A stretch of 64,000 nucleotides of DNA from Colocasia esculenta (GCA_014218235.1 CM024758.1:103081698-103145697), one strand, 5' to 3'. Positions 1-11,278 are shown, counted from the stretch's first letter. Translations and numbers: made by a program. Notes: generated by a model from the letters alone, not told the origin.

Positions 1-1088
1 TATTCCGCTATCTGGCTATCTTCACTATACCATTCATACTGCAATTCCTGATAATGCACAATCATCCTTCATTGAAATACTGTCAAAGCTAAAATCTGAA
101 ACCGATCTCTTTAAATACTATAACCTGCTTTGCCTGATTTCTCTATTTCATTTTGCTGCCCAATTCTCAAATGCTGAAACCATTGCTGCTACATCATACT
201 TACCGTGATCCTTTTCATTCAAACCTTCACTTTAATTCCTCTCATCATCTGCCTTGCTATTCCACTTAACCTGATACTTCTTTACTTTCTCTTTACTCAA
301 ATGATCACCATCACCTCAATACATTCTTACACAAATTTCTTATATCAAATTCCCATTATCATCATTATTTACAAGAATCACAACAGCACTATTTCCAAGC
401 TCTTTACTGTACTCATCTCTAATCACCAAATACACTTATCCTTATATGACTGCCACAAATCCTTGCTCCTCTATTTACCAGTACCTCATCTGAAACTAAT
501 CTACCTCTCTCAATTATTTCAAACTTTCTATAATACTAATCACATTATAACCTAGGCTGCTTCTTTAATACTTACTAACATAAATCTTAAACACTATATA
601 CCTCTGCCAAGGTCCTCAACCGCAATTCTTAACAGATACTATCCTCATTAATAACAATGTTCCCTCTGCTATTCCATCACATCATTACCTTATACCTATC
701 TCTGCCAACTCTATATCTTACCAAAATACCTCAGACACACCCTTTTCCAAAATACTATTTTCCCCTTTCTGATTATCATAGCCAAATTCACCAATCTCTT
801 TAATTCTTGTGACTGAGATTCTTTAAACATTATACATTTGCTGCAGACACAATGGTATAACCTCTCAAATTATACCACTAATCACATCATTTCTCTACCA
901 TTACTAACAACTGCCATGCTGACCAACCATACACACAATTCAAATACCAGAAACTCACGTGAAAACCATACTAAAAATCACACAAAACCACAGACTTACT
1001 ACCAGCAGTGGACATTAAACCATGTCTTGGGACATTATAACTTCAATGTCTTTTCATATTATAACTGGACCATTGCTCTGATACCAAT
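1..1088 (-). mobile_element. Element D, internal leader next to its 5' LTR (partial)
   Basis: This AT-rich stretch lies on the internal side of the minus-strand primer binding site at 1075-1086, so it should be the 5' untranslated leader of element D, whose gag and pol would lie left of the window. The minus strand has no long open frame. The plus-strand frames at 205-555 and 838-1119 are low-complexity and resemble no family I know. I see no other structure in it. Confidence 0.55.
1075..1086 (-). other. Primer binding site of element D (initiator tRNA-Met)
   Basis: The minus strand reads TGGTATCAGAGC, the usual plant LTR-retrotransposon site complementary to the 3' end of initiator tRNA-Met. 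A 2-nt spacer separates it from the LTR end at 1089. It fixes the orientation of D as minus. Confidence 0.9.
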
Positions 1089-3168
1089 TGTAGCGGCCCT
1101 GGATATTTATGCCCAATAAGGCTTCATATCCAGATCCGCCTCCCGCGAACGGACCGAAGTCTCACAAGGGATAGCTCGTACATGGGTCCAGTAAGAATAA
1201 AAAGACAACCACAACAGTATCAGACACAAGAAAGTACATGTGCTCATATCTATATATATAACAATTTACAACTGTCCCAATACATTATTACATGTCCAAT
1301 TAAAAGTACAACTACCTGGGGCATACCCCGAGGGAGCACAAGCTCACACAACATGACTAACTCTACTGCTGGTGGTACAAGTCTGCCACAACACCTCCAC
1401 AAGCCACACAAACGGCAAGCCCTAAAAAGAACTGTAGGAGAGTGAGCCTCAACAAGTCACAGGCTCAGTAGGGACCACCCAAAACCACACACGAAACTAA
1501 AGAGACCTCAACCCTAGAGGGTCTCACTGGAAACACCGATAGCCAAACATATTATGCTCACAACAACGCATGATAATAACAGCTAAACAATAAATATCAC
1601 TAGCTAGCATAATCTCGGAAGATAAAAGAGACAATAGAACTAGTACAGTACCACTAGTCCGCCCAACAACTGTAAAGCCTAAGCCACAGGCCTCACAGGC
1701 AAATCATTACAACAACTAGTCGCCTAAGCTACAAGCTTCATAGGTAACCTACTCACGAAAGGTAACAGGACTGGCAGTAGCTAGCCAATCCACCTCACAC
1801 CAATACCTCACACCAAAACATAATCGGAAGCTTACCCGAAGATGAGTAAAAACACAACACGTGGGAGGTCACTCCATAGACCTCCACAGAACGCAAGCCC
1901 ACCTCAACACCTGAAGAGACTAGTACACGAAGTACCACAACACAAAACCATCCACGAAGGGTACAGGTACCTACTTCCACGAGGTACCACAACAGAACCA
2001 CAACCAGAACCGTGCCACCACCAGGGCACACCACAACAGCTAAACCTCAACCAACCAGTCACACACACAAGCAACCACCAATGGCAAAAGCATAAGTCGG
2101 AAAGAACGACGCCACCACACGGGAACGGACTACTGATTCATGACGTCAGTATCCAACCTGGACAACACAACACAAGAACTACCTCTCAGTCTCCCAGTCA
2201 AGGACGAAAGGTCCAACTGTCGCTCCACAACCACACAGTAAAGCCAAAGAATAGTGGAGACCAACAACACCACACCTGCAGACCATGCAGCTGCAGGCCC
2301 ATGCCTGGCACCTTTAGGGACTCCGGCCGGAGCTCCCTAAAGTGAGGCATTGGAAACACAGGACTAGCGGGGCCCAGTACGTCTACTGGTGTCCGTACCC
2401 CAACCACGAGCGCGCTACAAGCGACCGCACACCCACAAACACAAGTCGCTGCCCTCTGTCGTCTTTTCCTCGGCCGGACGTACAACTCAAACACAGGAGT
2501 GAGGGTGTCCAGGACAGACAACACAGACCTCGACGGTACACACAGTACCGGGACAACCCCAAGCACTACGTGCCTAGCTCACACAAACCTGGGGTACCCG
2601 ACTAGAGAGGTATTCTAGAATAGGCGCCGAACCACCACACTTAGCTAGCACATAAACCACGTCATCACTTAACACCTCAGTGAAACTTATATCACGATAT
2701 ATTAAATAATTGGCTCGTCACCGGTCACCATGTGACCTCCAAGCTATCCGACTCCAACACATACTTAGATCACAATAACATACAATAATCTTGCCTGTCA
2801 TTGGTCATCTCATGACCTTCATTGCCATATTAACATAATATAATAATCACTTAATAATTATACACATGCTTTACTAATTAAACCATCTTAGATAACCTAT
2901 AAAAGACATCATAGGATCGAGGCTAGGTTCACACCGGAACCTCACTGCCCACCACCACAAACTAACCACAGAAGTTATATTACGATAAACACAACGTCGA
3001 ACTACTTGCCATGCACACACAACCACATGCACGGCACTCAAACCACGTAACGACATGCTCCACGAGCGCTACAGGTGCCATTGCACCGCTTATCAATGCC
3101 CTGCACAATATACAATGATAATCCGATAAATATGCTATCATGCACAACCATAAAGATCTCAGAACTAT

Positions 3169-3291
3169 TAACGCGACAGGGGCTACTGTCGCCTTCAGAA
3201 CGCGACACCCCGATAGGTCGCGATCAAAAGCCTTAACGCGACGGGTTGGCCTGTCGCGTTCAGAACGCGACAGCAGGGTCCGTCGCCTTCA
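3169..3291. repeat. Inverted-repeat array, ACGCGACA / TGTCGCGTT arms (D LTR)
   Basis: Several consecutive units have the form (A)ACGCGAC, a 6-10 nt spacer, then GTCGC(G/C)TTC. One unit has near-complete arms, with GTCGCGTTC facing GAACGCGAC. A weaker set lies at 3670-3870. The same motif occurs in the LTRs of C and F. Confidence 0.8.
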
Positions 3292-4373
3292 CAGGCCGGA
3301 ACCCTAATCCGGGTTCCCATCTCCCGATCTCCCACACAAACCATGTAAAACGATGTGAAAACCCATTTTTCATGCTCTTTTCATTATCCTAACATGGTAT
3401 CTATCATTTATAAAGTAAATAACAATCTGAGCATGCATCACATGCAATCCACAACGTAAAACTGGGTGGAAACTCCCTACCTTCGTGAAGAACGCGAAGA
3501 ACGGCGATCACCCGGCGTTTCCCCCGCTCCGTGCGACGTCCTCGCAGCGAGAGCACGCCGAAAACACCTCTAGAACCTCGAATCGCCCGAAACTGCCCAA
3601 AAATACCTCCCTGGCTGAGTAGAGTTTCCTGAGCTCTGTTCGGCCGACCTCAACTAAAAACACTCACAGTTGAGAACGCGACGCACTCTACTGTCGCAAC
3701 AAGAATGCGACGTAGGAGGCCGTCACCTTCCCACAGTCGACATCAGCCAGACCGCCCAATGTGTGACACGCGGCGGACATGCGGACGAAGACCGCAAACG
3801 GTGGCAACCAGAACGCGACACTCAGGGCCATCGCGTTCAGAACGTGACTCCAGCCTCTGTCACGTTTACAGACAGAGAACTTGTGAGCTTTTTGGGCCCA
3901 ACCTGCCGGCCCACAAAGCCTCACAACCTGCGAAAACACCTAAAACACAGACTAATGAGCCACACACTGGCCACCAAACCCGCTAAGCAAGGATCCACAA
4001 AGATCCGAAAAAAATGCGTGACGTTACAATAAACCCTCCCCAAAACCATGGATTTTATGCAAATCACACCCACACAAACACCACATTACAGCAATGGGGA
4101 GTCAAGCGGTCGAGTCCCTACCTCAAAACACAATAAAACTCCCAAAGACCTCAAATTGCGCCGATTATCACGGAGCTCCACCGCAAGGACGATCCTTCAA
4201 ACCTCTGTTTCTTGCCCGATCCGCTGCCGCCACGAGCACCACAACCTCCCCACGAGCTCCCGTCGGCCGCCGAAAGAAATGGAGAAGAAGAGGGGTGAAG
4301 GTGGTGGGAAGGAGAGGGAGAGAAATGAAGGAGAAGGGGGCCTCGGGTCGCCCCTAAAAAACAGGCCGGGCAG

Positions 4374-4604
4374 GTTGACGTCAACATCTGCTGCCATCAA
4401 CTTGCACTAACAAACCTTGACGTCAACATCGATTTCCGTCAAGTTCATGTACGGGAAGACTCTGGAAACTTCGGTAGACGTCAACATCGATTGACGCCAA
4501 GACCCAGTCGACGGCAGCACTCTTGCCATCAATCCAACCGTTGACGTCAACACCCTTGACGTCAACCCACTGTTGATGTCAACATCCCTTGACGTCAACA
4601 GGCA
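4374..4604. promoter_or_regulatory. Array of TGACGTCA palindromes (D LTR)
   Basis: Five perfect TTGACGTCAA-type sites and several one-base variants (GACGTCAAC, TTGACGCCAA, TTGATGTCAA) lie within about 230 bp near the outer end of the D LTR. TGACGTCA is the known palindromic core bound by plant bZIP factors of the TGA/CRE type. That it enhances transcription here is inference. Since D is on the minus strand, this is the start of its LTR, in U3, where enhancers are expected. Confidence 0.7.
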
Positions 4605-4655
4605 CTATTCCAGAAGAAGGCCCATTAAGGGTCCAACAAGGCCCAAGGCCTTACA

Positions 4656-5090
4656 CCCTTCCTAAAGAGAAATAGGCATGTGTAATTTGTAAAAGATGTA
4701 TTTCTGCAATAACTGAAGAAACTTAATTTTTCAGAGTACCTTGGAAATGCATGACTCCTAATCATTTTTGAAAACTTCTTATACTTCATGATTGTGTCGA
4801 CACATTCTTTACTTAGGTCAACACAACTCCTTTATCTATCAACACCTCCTTACATCAGGTCGACAAATCTTTCATACAGGTTGACATGTATCATCATCCT
4901 GTTGCAATATCTACTCTTTTTATTTTGCTCCAATATTTAATTTCCACTCTCACTATGAGTCATTTTCATGCTCTACTTTGTCTGACCAAGTTCCCTACAT
5001 TTAACTCATTTATCTCTTTACATGGGTTTTAGCTAAGGGGGAGCCTTGAACTGAAGGGGAGCCTTGGACTAAGGGGGAGACTTCATAAAT
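4656..5090 (+). pseudogene. Sirevirus remnant: end of copia RNase H and post-pol region
   Basis: The first bases can be read as the extreme C-terminus of a Ty1-copia polyprotein: residues REIGMCNL followed by TAA, matching the RRELGMCKL end of the element A polyprotein at 16875-16901. The following bases also align with post-pol sequence of A. Further on lie one GTGTCGACAC palindrome (about 4793), GTCGACA-like motifs, and three purine runs of the AAGGGGGAG type at 5035-5082 that resemble Sirevirus polypurine tracts. The rest of this element is missing. It is the oldest recognisable layer at this end, interrupted by D on its left. Confidence 0.75.
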
Positions 5091-5202
5091 TGTAGTGCCC
5101 TAGAATTTTTCTTGAATTTATATTGCAATTGTATGTTTATTTCTGCATGTATTTGAGTGCTGATCTGTGTTGAACTTGGCGTCCACTTCTTATACTTCAT
5201 GA
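5091..5202 (+). repeat. LTR-start fragment ending in apparent filler DNA
   Basis: The segment begins TGTAGTGCCCTAGAATTTT, which looks like an LTR start and resembles the reverse complement of the fragment end at 26835-26853. It is cut at the truncated edge of element C. Its last 18 bases, plus two more shared with C, repeat exactly the 20 bases at 4774-4793, so this short tail was probably copied there during end joining. Confidence 0.5.
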
Positions 5203-7778
5203 TTACGGAGGCCTTGAACAAGGATTTACTAGTCCGGCGGAAGGAGTATCCGACAGAGAGTTCGTCCAAGTCAAGAGGGGGTAAATATAGAAACAAGTGC
5301 TCGACGTTCTAGAGGAATTCTAGAACAGTGGAGCGTCGGTAACAGTATTCCCAAACAACACGAGAAACGAAGACAAGTTCATTTAAAATAGAGCAATTTA
5401 ATGTACATTATTGCAATAAATTAACCAGATACATTATGAGATATTTTGTGCCAAGTCAAGCCATAATTTGATGGTTCAAGTGTGTGAACGTGTGAGAGAA
5501 ATCATAGATAGAAAGATGTCGTGTTATTGCATTTTAAATCATTGAATATGACTCCATTTTATAACATGTGTTTTTAGCAAGTTTGATAACAAGGCAAGAA
5601 GTGGATATTCGGCAAGTAGAGAGCATGATCATGAACTTAAGATCAATTAAAAATTATGTAAACATGTTTTAACTTTGATATGGGTTGATAAATGCATGTT
5701 AAGACTTTCTAGAACCTTCGTAGAAGAGATCAAACTCACACATGCAAGGAACGACGTAAAACGACGGAAACTAAGATGTATGCCTTTTAGATGGCAAATG
5801 CAATCTCATCCCTTCACTTCCTAAGGTCATAACTCATTTATTTGTCATTCAAATATCACACATGAATATACCAAATTGAATCCCTTTGAATGAGGAATCC
5901 ATCAAAGAAAACGGCTCGTCAATCCGAGGTCTATAGAAAATGTTATGGCCGATTAAGTGGACATAGGTAGAACGCGACACGATGTCTGTCGCCTTCTGAA
6001 AGTGAACGCGACCATGAACTTGTCGCCTTCTGAAGAAGACCATGAAATGGCTTGATTTTTGGTATGGGCCGCGACCATGATGTTGTCGCGTTATGGTAGC
6101 GACGTGTCGACCTATCGCTACCTGAAAATGACGTTTGGGTTGCTTTTTCTACCTATTTCCAACTCCGACTTGGATTGGGTTTGACACCTGTGGGTTTGAA
6201 AAAATCAAAACAAATGCTAGGGTGATCCAAATGAATTGAAACCACCTTTGTTAGTTATTACTTCCAATATTTTCTACAGTAGCAAATATTGAGAAACAAA
6301 GGTCGTTTGACTAGGTAATAAAACGTATTCTGATTGATTGTGTGAATCTGACATAGTGGTAATTTTGGACTAATACTCTCATTACAGTCAACAAATATTG
6401 AGGAAACCAGTGCCAAATGAAAGTAGACGCATGAGGTAACAAGTTCTCTGTTGAACACTTGGTCTAAAAACGACTCCACAAAGAGGTATGTAACTTGTAA
6501 CACAAGTCAAGGTTAAACCGTAACAGTACATTGTCGAAATCATGCAAGATTTAATTCGTGACAAAGGATGGATAAAAATTAGGGCTTTTAGGGGCAAAAG
6601 ATACCTAACATCCATCAGTAACTCTAGTTAAAATTTGAGAGCACGAGGTTGAGCATACATGGAGATCAAGAATAAAGAAGAAGGGTCGGGTTCATCATAT
6701 TTGCAGAATTTCAAAAATAGAGATCAAAAGATTGGCTCGATGAAAAAGAGTGAAACAAGAGGACTTTTGTTCCTGATATATGGAACAATCTACAGATGGA
6801 TTTAATTGAGTTTTGCTCGTGAGAATGTCTACCTTGACTCGATTTCCTCTTCTAGGGCTAAAACTTGAAGAACGGGGTTGAGAGCTTGAAAGGTTCTTCT
6901 TCCCATGAAATCTCCTCCTCCTTGGCCTCTCCTCCTGGTCCAGAAATCCCTTGGCACGAGCTAGGGCCGGCCATGAGGGTTTTAGGAGAGTATTTATGCT
7001 AGTTATGTTTCTAATTCCTAATAGTACTCTAACTCCTATTAAATTCCGAATTTCCTCCTTTCCTAACCTCCTCCCAAGCTTTCCACTTCCTATTTGGGTT
7101 AGGATGGGAGCTAAATTCGTGGCCAACCTATTAGGGTAGGTTTAGGAATCCAATTCTAACTCAAACTTCCTATTTAATGCATTAAATACCCCTTTTCTAT
7201 TTAGGTAATAATTTAGTTACGAATTTTAGGGTATTTTCTTATTATTCTTCTTTAAAAATCCTTATGTTGGCCCACTAAATTCTAATGGGCCCATTAACAA
7301 AGCCCATTATCATTTTTCTTTAATGGGTTCTAATTATTTACCTTTCCTTTACATCTTCTAATTTATTCAAGATTATTCTTATTATTATTTTTCCTTACTT
7401 GAATTTATTCTTTGGCTATGGGTGGTTCATTGGTCCAATTCCGATAATGTGTAATCATTACATGTAGTTGGAAGTCTCTCCGACATGTTCGTTGAATTTA
7501 CGGGCGCGTTATTTTTCCGTGTTAACAGTTTTCTGACCTAGTTTCCTAATTTAGATAATTAGTCACATTTTGACATACGCTTGGCCAATCAGATTTTTGG
7601 TTGCACGAATTTCTTCGTGGAACACTTAGGAATAATGTCTGGGGTTGATTTATAATTTTTACGGAATTTTTTGATGTATTCGTGCTCATACGATAATGGT
7701 ACGTATGTTTCTATTATTTCATTTTAAAGAAATTAATATTTTGAATTTTTAAGTATTAAATTTTTCCGGGTTGCTACA
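5203..7778 (-). repeat. Element C, 3' LTR (truncated)
   Basis: It aligns base for base, with few differences, to 23746-26329. It ends GGGTTGCTACA on the plus strand, next to the polypurine tract. The distal part present in the other copy (9143-9930 plus 23188-23745) is absent. Inside are GCGAC inverted repeats at 5966-6120. Confidence 0.88.
5966..6120. repeat. Inverted-repeat array, GAACGCGACA / TGTCGCCTTC arms (C LTR)
   Basis: Four arm pairs occur, including GAACGCGACA with an 8-nt spacer and TGTCGCCTTC, and GCGACC with TTGTCGCG. The other LTR copy has the same array at 24512-24663, with point changes. Confidence 0.8.
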
Positions 7779-7790
7779 TCCTCCCCCACT
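7779..7790 (-). other. Polypurine tract of element C
   Basis: The minus strand reads AGTGGGGGAGGA immediately before the 3' LTR start TGTAGCAACC. This is the expected plus-strand primer for reverse transcription. Confidence 0.85.
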
Positions 7791-7839
7791 TAAAAGAATT
7801 TGGTCCACCAAATTCCATGACTCATTTAGATATAAATAG

Positions 7840-8925
7840 TCACACTATGGTAAAAGTAGTAATCAGGGTAAGTTTAGAATTACCTTCCACGACTCCACCC
7901 TCCTCGGGGGTCTCAACTTCCTGCACAGCTTGAAGTCGGCCAGGCCTCTTTTGCCCAGTCGAGCGCTCCTCTTTCTCCTGCTCCTTAAGTATAGGGCGCT
8001 CGGAAATGGGATGATTGCGATTTCCGCAGCGTAGGCAAGCGCCTATTCTTCTCCAGCATTCCTCTGATATGTGGCCTATCCTATTGCAGTTCTCACATCG
8101 TCCTTTGCGAATGAGGGCTAATTGTATGTCGTTCTTCTTACTCTTCTTTATTTTTCTTTTATCATCGTTTGGCTGATTCCCTCTTGTCACAGAATTGAGA
8201 TCTTTTGTGTTAGTTGGTGGTTCCTTTAGAAGAAGGCAGTCTTGCATTTGATGCTCCAAATCGCCACAACGTAAACATGCACCAACGCTTCGCCAACACT
8301 CTTTGGTCGCATGACCTGGCTTGTGACAATGAAGACAAGTGATTCTGGAAATCTCTTTGTTACGTTTCATTTGCTGATTTGTCTTCATCCCATGGTTATG
8401 TCTTCTTTTCCCATTCTTATTGGTCCCCTTTTTAATCTCCTTAGTTGCTTCCAGAGCTCTTTCTAGAAGTTGAGCAGCTTGCTGACATGCCAGAACTAGC
8501 CTTTGAGTTGGTCTCATGTCGGCGTCCATTAAGAGTTTCTTCTTCTCACGAATCCTCTCGGAAAAATATTTGGTGGTGAAGAGTTCTAAAAATTCTCCCC
8601 ACTCTATGTTGATGTTGGGTAATTGACGACTGGCTGCTTCCCACCAAGCTCTAGCATCGCTGTCCAACTGGAAGGTTGCCAGAAGGACTTTCTTCTGCTC
8701 TGAACATTTCATAACTCTAAAGATTCGTTCCATCGCCTTCACCCAATTTTCGGCTTCATCGGGATCCGGAGTTCCATTAAACCTAGGGGGATTTGTTCGT
8801 TGAAAGTTCCCATATAAGGCTCCTGGCCCATTTCTTGCTCTTGCTTGAATCACGTTGTCAAGGGCTTGAGTCAACCCTTGTACAGTCCGTTGTATTTCAA
8901 CCATTGGTGCACGCTCGCCAGCCAT
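7840..8925 (-). CDS. gag: Retrotransposon Gag protein (element C)
   Basis: This is one uninterrupted frame of 361 codons starting at the ATG about 200 bp after the primer site. Residues 35-150 resemble the plant retrotransposon gag domain: PPRFNGTPDPDEAENWVKAM, then ATFQLDSDARAWWEA and a W-x-x-F-x-x-x-F-x-x-KYF pattern, as in Tekay/Del gags. Such proteins build the particle that packages element RNA. The C-terminal half is lysine-rich and carries three CCHC zinc knuckles, in order CLHCHKPGHATKEC, CLRCGDLEHQMQDC and CENCNRIGHISEEC. A fourth, CLRCGNRNHPISER, has lost its last Cys. Most gypsy gags have one knuckle, so the number is unusual. No pol follows; the frame ends about 60 bp before the polypurine tract. 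It is the only intact coding frame of any length in the window. Confidence 0.85.
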   Translation of the reverse strand: MAGERAPMVEIQRTVQGLTQALDNVIQARARNGPGALYGNFQRTNPPRFNGTPDPDEAENWVKAMERIFRVMKCSEQKKVLLATFQLDSDARAWWEAASRQLPNINIEWGEFLELFTTKYFSERIREKKKLLMDADMRPTQRLVLACQQAAQLLERALEATKEIKKGTNKNGKRRHNHGMKTNQQMKRNKEISRITCLHCHKPGHATKECWRSVGACLRCGDLEHQMQDCLLLKEPPTNTKDLNSVTRGNQPNDDKRKIKKSKKNDIQLALIRKGRCENCNRIGHISEECWRRIGACLRCGNRNHPISERPILKEQEKEERSTGQKRPGRLQAVQEVETPEEGGVVEGNSKLTLITTFTIV

Positions 8926-9128
8926 CTCCTCTAGTCTCCTGCGAGCAATAATAATTTATTAAGTTCTGCTTTAGTCTTAGGGTGTTTGTACATATAGTTA
9001 AGCTCCTAGCATAACCCCAAGCTTTACCCAATATCTCACATAGGTATGGTGGTTGACTTAGACACGTGTCATGGTAGTTCACCTAGAACATCCTAGGACC
9101 TAAAATATCCTAATAAGGACATCCTAGG

Positions 9129-9140
9129 CTCTGATACCAA
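9129..9140 (-). other. Primer binding site of element C (initiator tRNA-Met)
   Basis: The minus strand reads TGGTATCAGAGC, 2 nt from the LTR end at 9143. Confidence 0.92.
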
Positions 9141-9142
9141 CT

Positions 9143-9930
9143 GTCACGCCCCGCCAATTTAGCAGCGGAATAAATCGGCGAGAACGTGAACCAAGTACAT
9201 AGTCGAGTAAAATGTACAACACTTGAACAATTCAGAGCATCTATTGAACAATAAATTGAATAAAAATTCTTCATTTCATTATAAAATCACTATTACAACC
9301 ACTAATTCGGAGCCAATACATAGGGCTCAATGACAACATTTCAATGAAAAGAAATCTAAAGTAATAACTACTAGACTCTAATTATGCTAGGGTAACTTCG
9401 TCATTTGACTCCAGGTCACTCATCACTCTGGTCCCGTCCCATTGGTACGTATAACGTCATCGTCCGACTTACCTGAGACATAATAATAAATAACGAAAGG
9501 TGAGCGATAACGCCCAGTAGGACTTAAATCTCAGGCTCAAGCAGGCTTTAAATAATTAATGCATTAAATGGCAGAGTAACTAATGATAGAGAGAGTCAGG
9601 TAAAGTTGTGAACGTAATAGCACAAGTAACATGGTGTAGATAGCAGATGAATCAAGTATAGCACGAGGAATTAAAGTCAAGTTACGATAGAAAACGATAA
9701 CAATGTAATAGCAAGTAGCGACAGTGTCAAGTACTAGCAAACGATATATATATAGCAAGGAGAGAGAAAGTAGTTGGCCATATAGAGAGTAAATGGCACT
9801 TTGGTTATCCGTAGATAGCCGAGAGAGAACATAGCACTTTGTTGTCGAAGACAACGAGGGAACATGGCACTTTGTTGTCGGAGACAACGAGAGAACATAG
9901 CACTTGTTGTGATTATTAAATGGCACTTTG
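9143..9930 (-). repeat. Element C, 5' LTR, inner part
   Basis: The plus strand starts TGTCACGCCCCGCC. Near 9800-9930 is a small tandem repeat built on GGCACTTTG and TTGTCGGAGACAACGAG, and this is where element A inserted. The LTR resumes at 23188. Confidence 0.85.
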
Positions 9931-10099
9931 TGATGATCAGTCTGCTCCCATGTAAATTAATTACATATTTATTTTGGTGATTAACAAAACAATTACAAAG
10001 TCTACTAACATATTTTTCATGAGAATTAAGCACAGGAACAAGAACAAAGAAAAACAAGACAAACGGGTAAGTATTTCTTATACTACAGCAAAGTAAGTT

Positions 10100-10860
10100 C
10101 ATAGCATAACGATTTTTGTGTAACTATAACGATTTCCTTACATTCATAAAGATTCGCTAAGTGTCTATGAATGCAAAGAAATCGATACCATAACGATTTG
10201 ATAAGTGATCGCATCACGATTTCTTTAAAGCTCGTAACGACTTGCCTGTCGCAACGATTTCTTAAGTAATCATAACGATTTCTTTAGAACTCGCAAATGA
10301 CTTGCTCGCCGTAACGATTTCTTAAGTAATCATAACGATTTCTTTAGAACTCGCAACGAATTGCTCGCCGTAACGATTTCTTAAGTAATCATAACGATTT
10401 CTTTAGAACTCGCAACGACTTGCTCGCCGCAACGATTCTATAAGTAATTATAACGATTTGCACATCGATTTCTTTACAAAATCATAACGAGTTGTACATC
10501 GTTTCCTTCATAGAAATACAACGATTTGCACATCGATTTCTTTAATGAATCATAACGATTTGTGCATCGATTCATAACGATTTGCACATCGATTTCTTTA
10601 CAGAATTATAACGATTTGTACATCGTTTCCTTCATAGAAATACAACGATTTGCACATCGATTTCTTTAATGAATCATAACGATTTGCACATCGATTTCTT
10701 TACAGAATCATAACGATTTGTACATCATTTCCTTCATAGAAACACAACGGTTTGTGCATCGATTTCTTCATAACTTCACAATGTCTTGTACAACGATTTC
10801 ATAAGTCATGCAAATAACGATTTCACAGAAAAACGATTTGTTTTCCAATTACGTTGAAAA
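10100..10860. repeat. TAACGATTT / ATCGATTTC repeat array in U3 of element A
   Basis: Dozens of short units built on ATAACGATTTCTTTA and GCACATCGATTTCTTTA make up this part. Within it, longer units of about 65 bp repeat at 10250-10440 (AACTCGCAACGACTTGC, then CCGTAACGATTTCTTAAG). It lies 400-1,150 bp upstream of the TATA box, so an enhancer role is plausible but inferred. The 3' LTR copy is at about 21310-22070. Confidence 0.85.
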
Positions 10861-11270
10861 GTCAAATATCTTCCTGAATATCTTTTTGACTGTTGTGCAT
10901 TTATGAAGACTGAACGTATCTGCATGCATGCAGACAATATTTTCCACTTTCGTATTACTCTGGTAATATCTTTTGTAACTGCAAAATGGCTTTACTATTT
11001 TGATGAATGTTTGCTCTGACGTTGACTGACAACCAGAGACAGCTTAGCTGTCTACTGTTTAAGCTCATAAATGTGTGCAGGTCACTGACAACATATCGTC
11101 ATACAACGTTGGACCATGTTGAAGCCAAAGGACATCTGAGGAGATCCTATCTCTTTGCGTGCACAAATGGATAACGACTGTTGACTGGAAGCTTCCAAGT
11201 GTCAAGCAGTCTAACGTAAACAAATGCTTAGAGACAACGGACTTCTCAACGTTCGAATTTGAAATGAACG

Positions 11271-11278
11271 TATATATA
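11271..11278 (+). promoter_or_regulatory. TATA-like box, element A 5' LTR
   Basis: TATATATA precedes the presumed R region; the 3' LTR copy is at 22503-22510. Assignment is by position and sequence only. Confidence 0.5.

Larger units (their letters stand above)
1089..4655 (-). mobile_element. Element D, 5' LTR (about 3.57 kb)
   Basis: On the plus strand the LTR starts TGTAGCGGCC beside the primer binding site and ends GGCCTTACA at 4655, giving TG...CA ends. The flank after 4655 is Sirevirus pol sequence, so D inserted into, or was joined to, an older copia element. The length and the tRNA-Met site suit a Ty3-gypsy chromovirus, but no coding domain of D is in the window, so the lineage is unproven. 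The LTR holds GCGAC inverted repeats (3169-3291 and 3670-3870) and a TGACGTCA array (4374-4604). The many frames inside it look spurious. Confidence 0.75.

Noticed and set aside
205..555. 116-codon hydrophobic frame
   Set aside because: Low-complexity AT-rich sequence on the strand opposite to element D; no start context or family resemblance.
1842..2605. Overlapping frames on both strands in the D LTR, some Cys-rich
   Set aside because: They lie inside an LTR in CCA/CAC-rich sequence, with frames in several registers and no domain.
10250..10440. CRISPR-like regular repeats in the A LTR
   Set aside because: Direct tandem units with no unique spacers, in a plant LTR, and present again in the other LTR.
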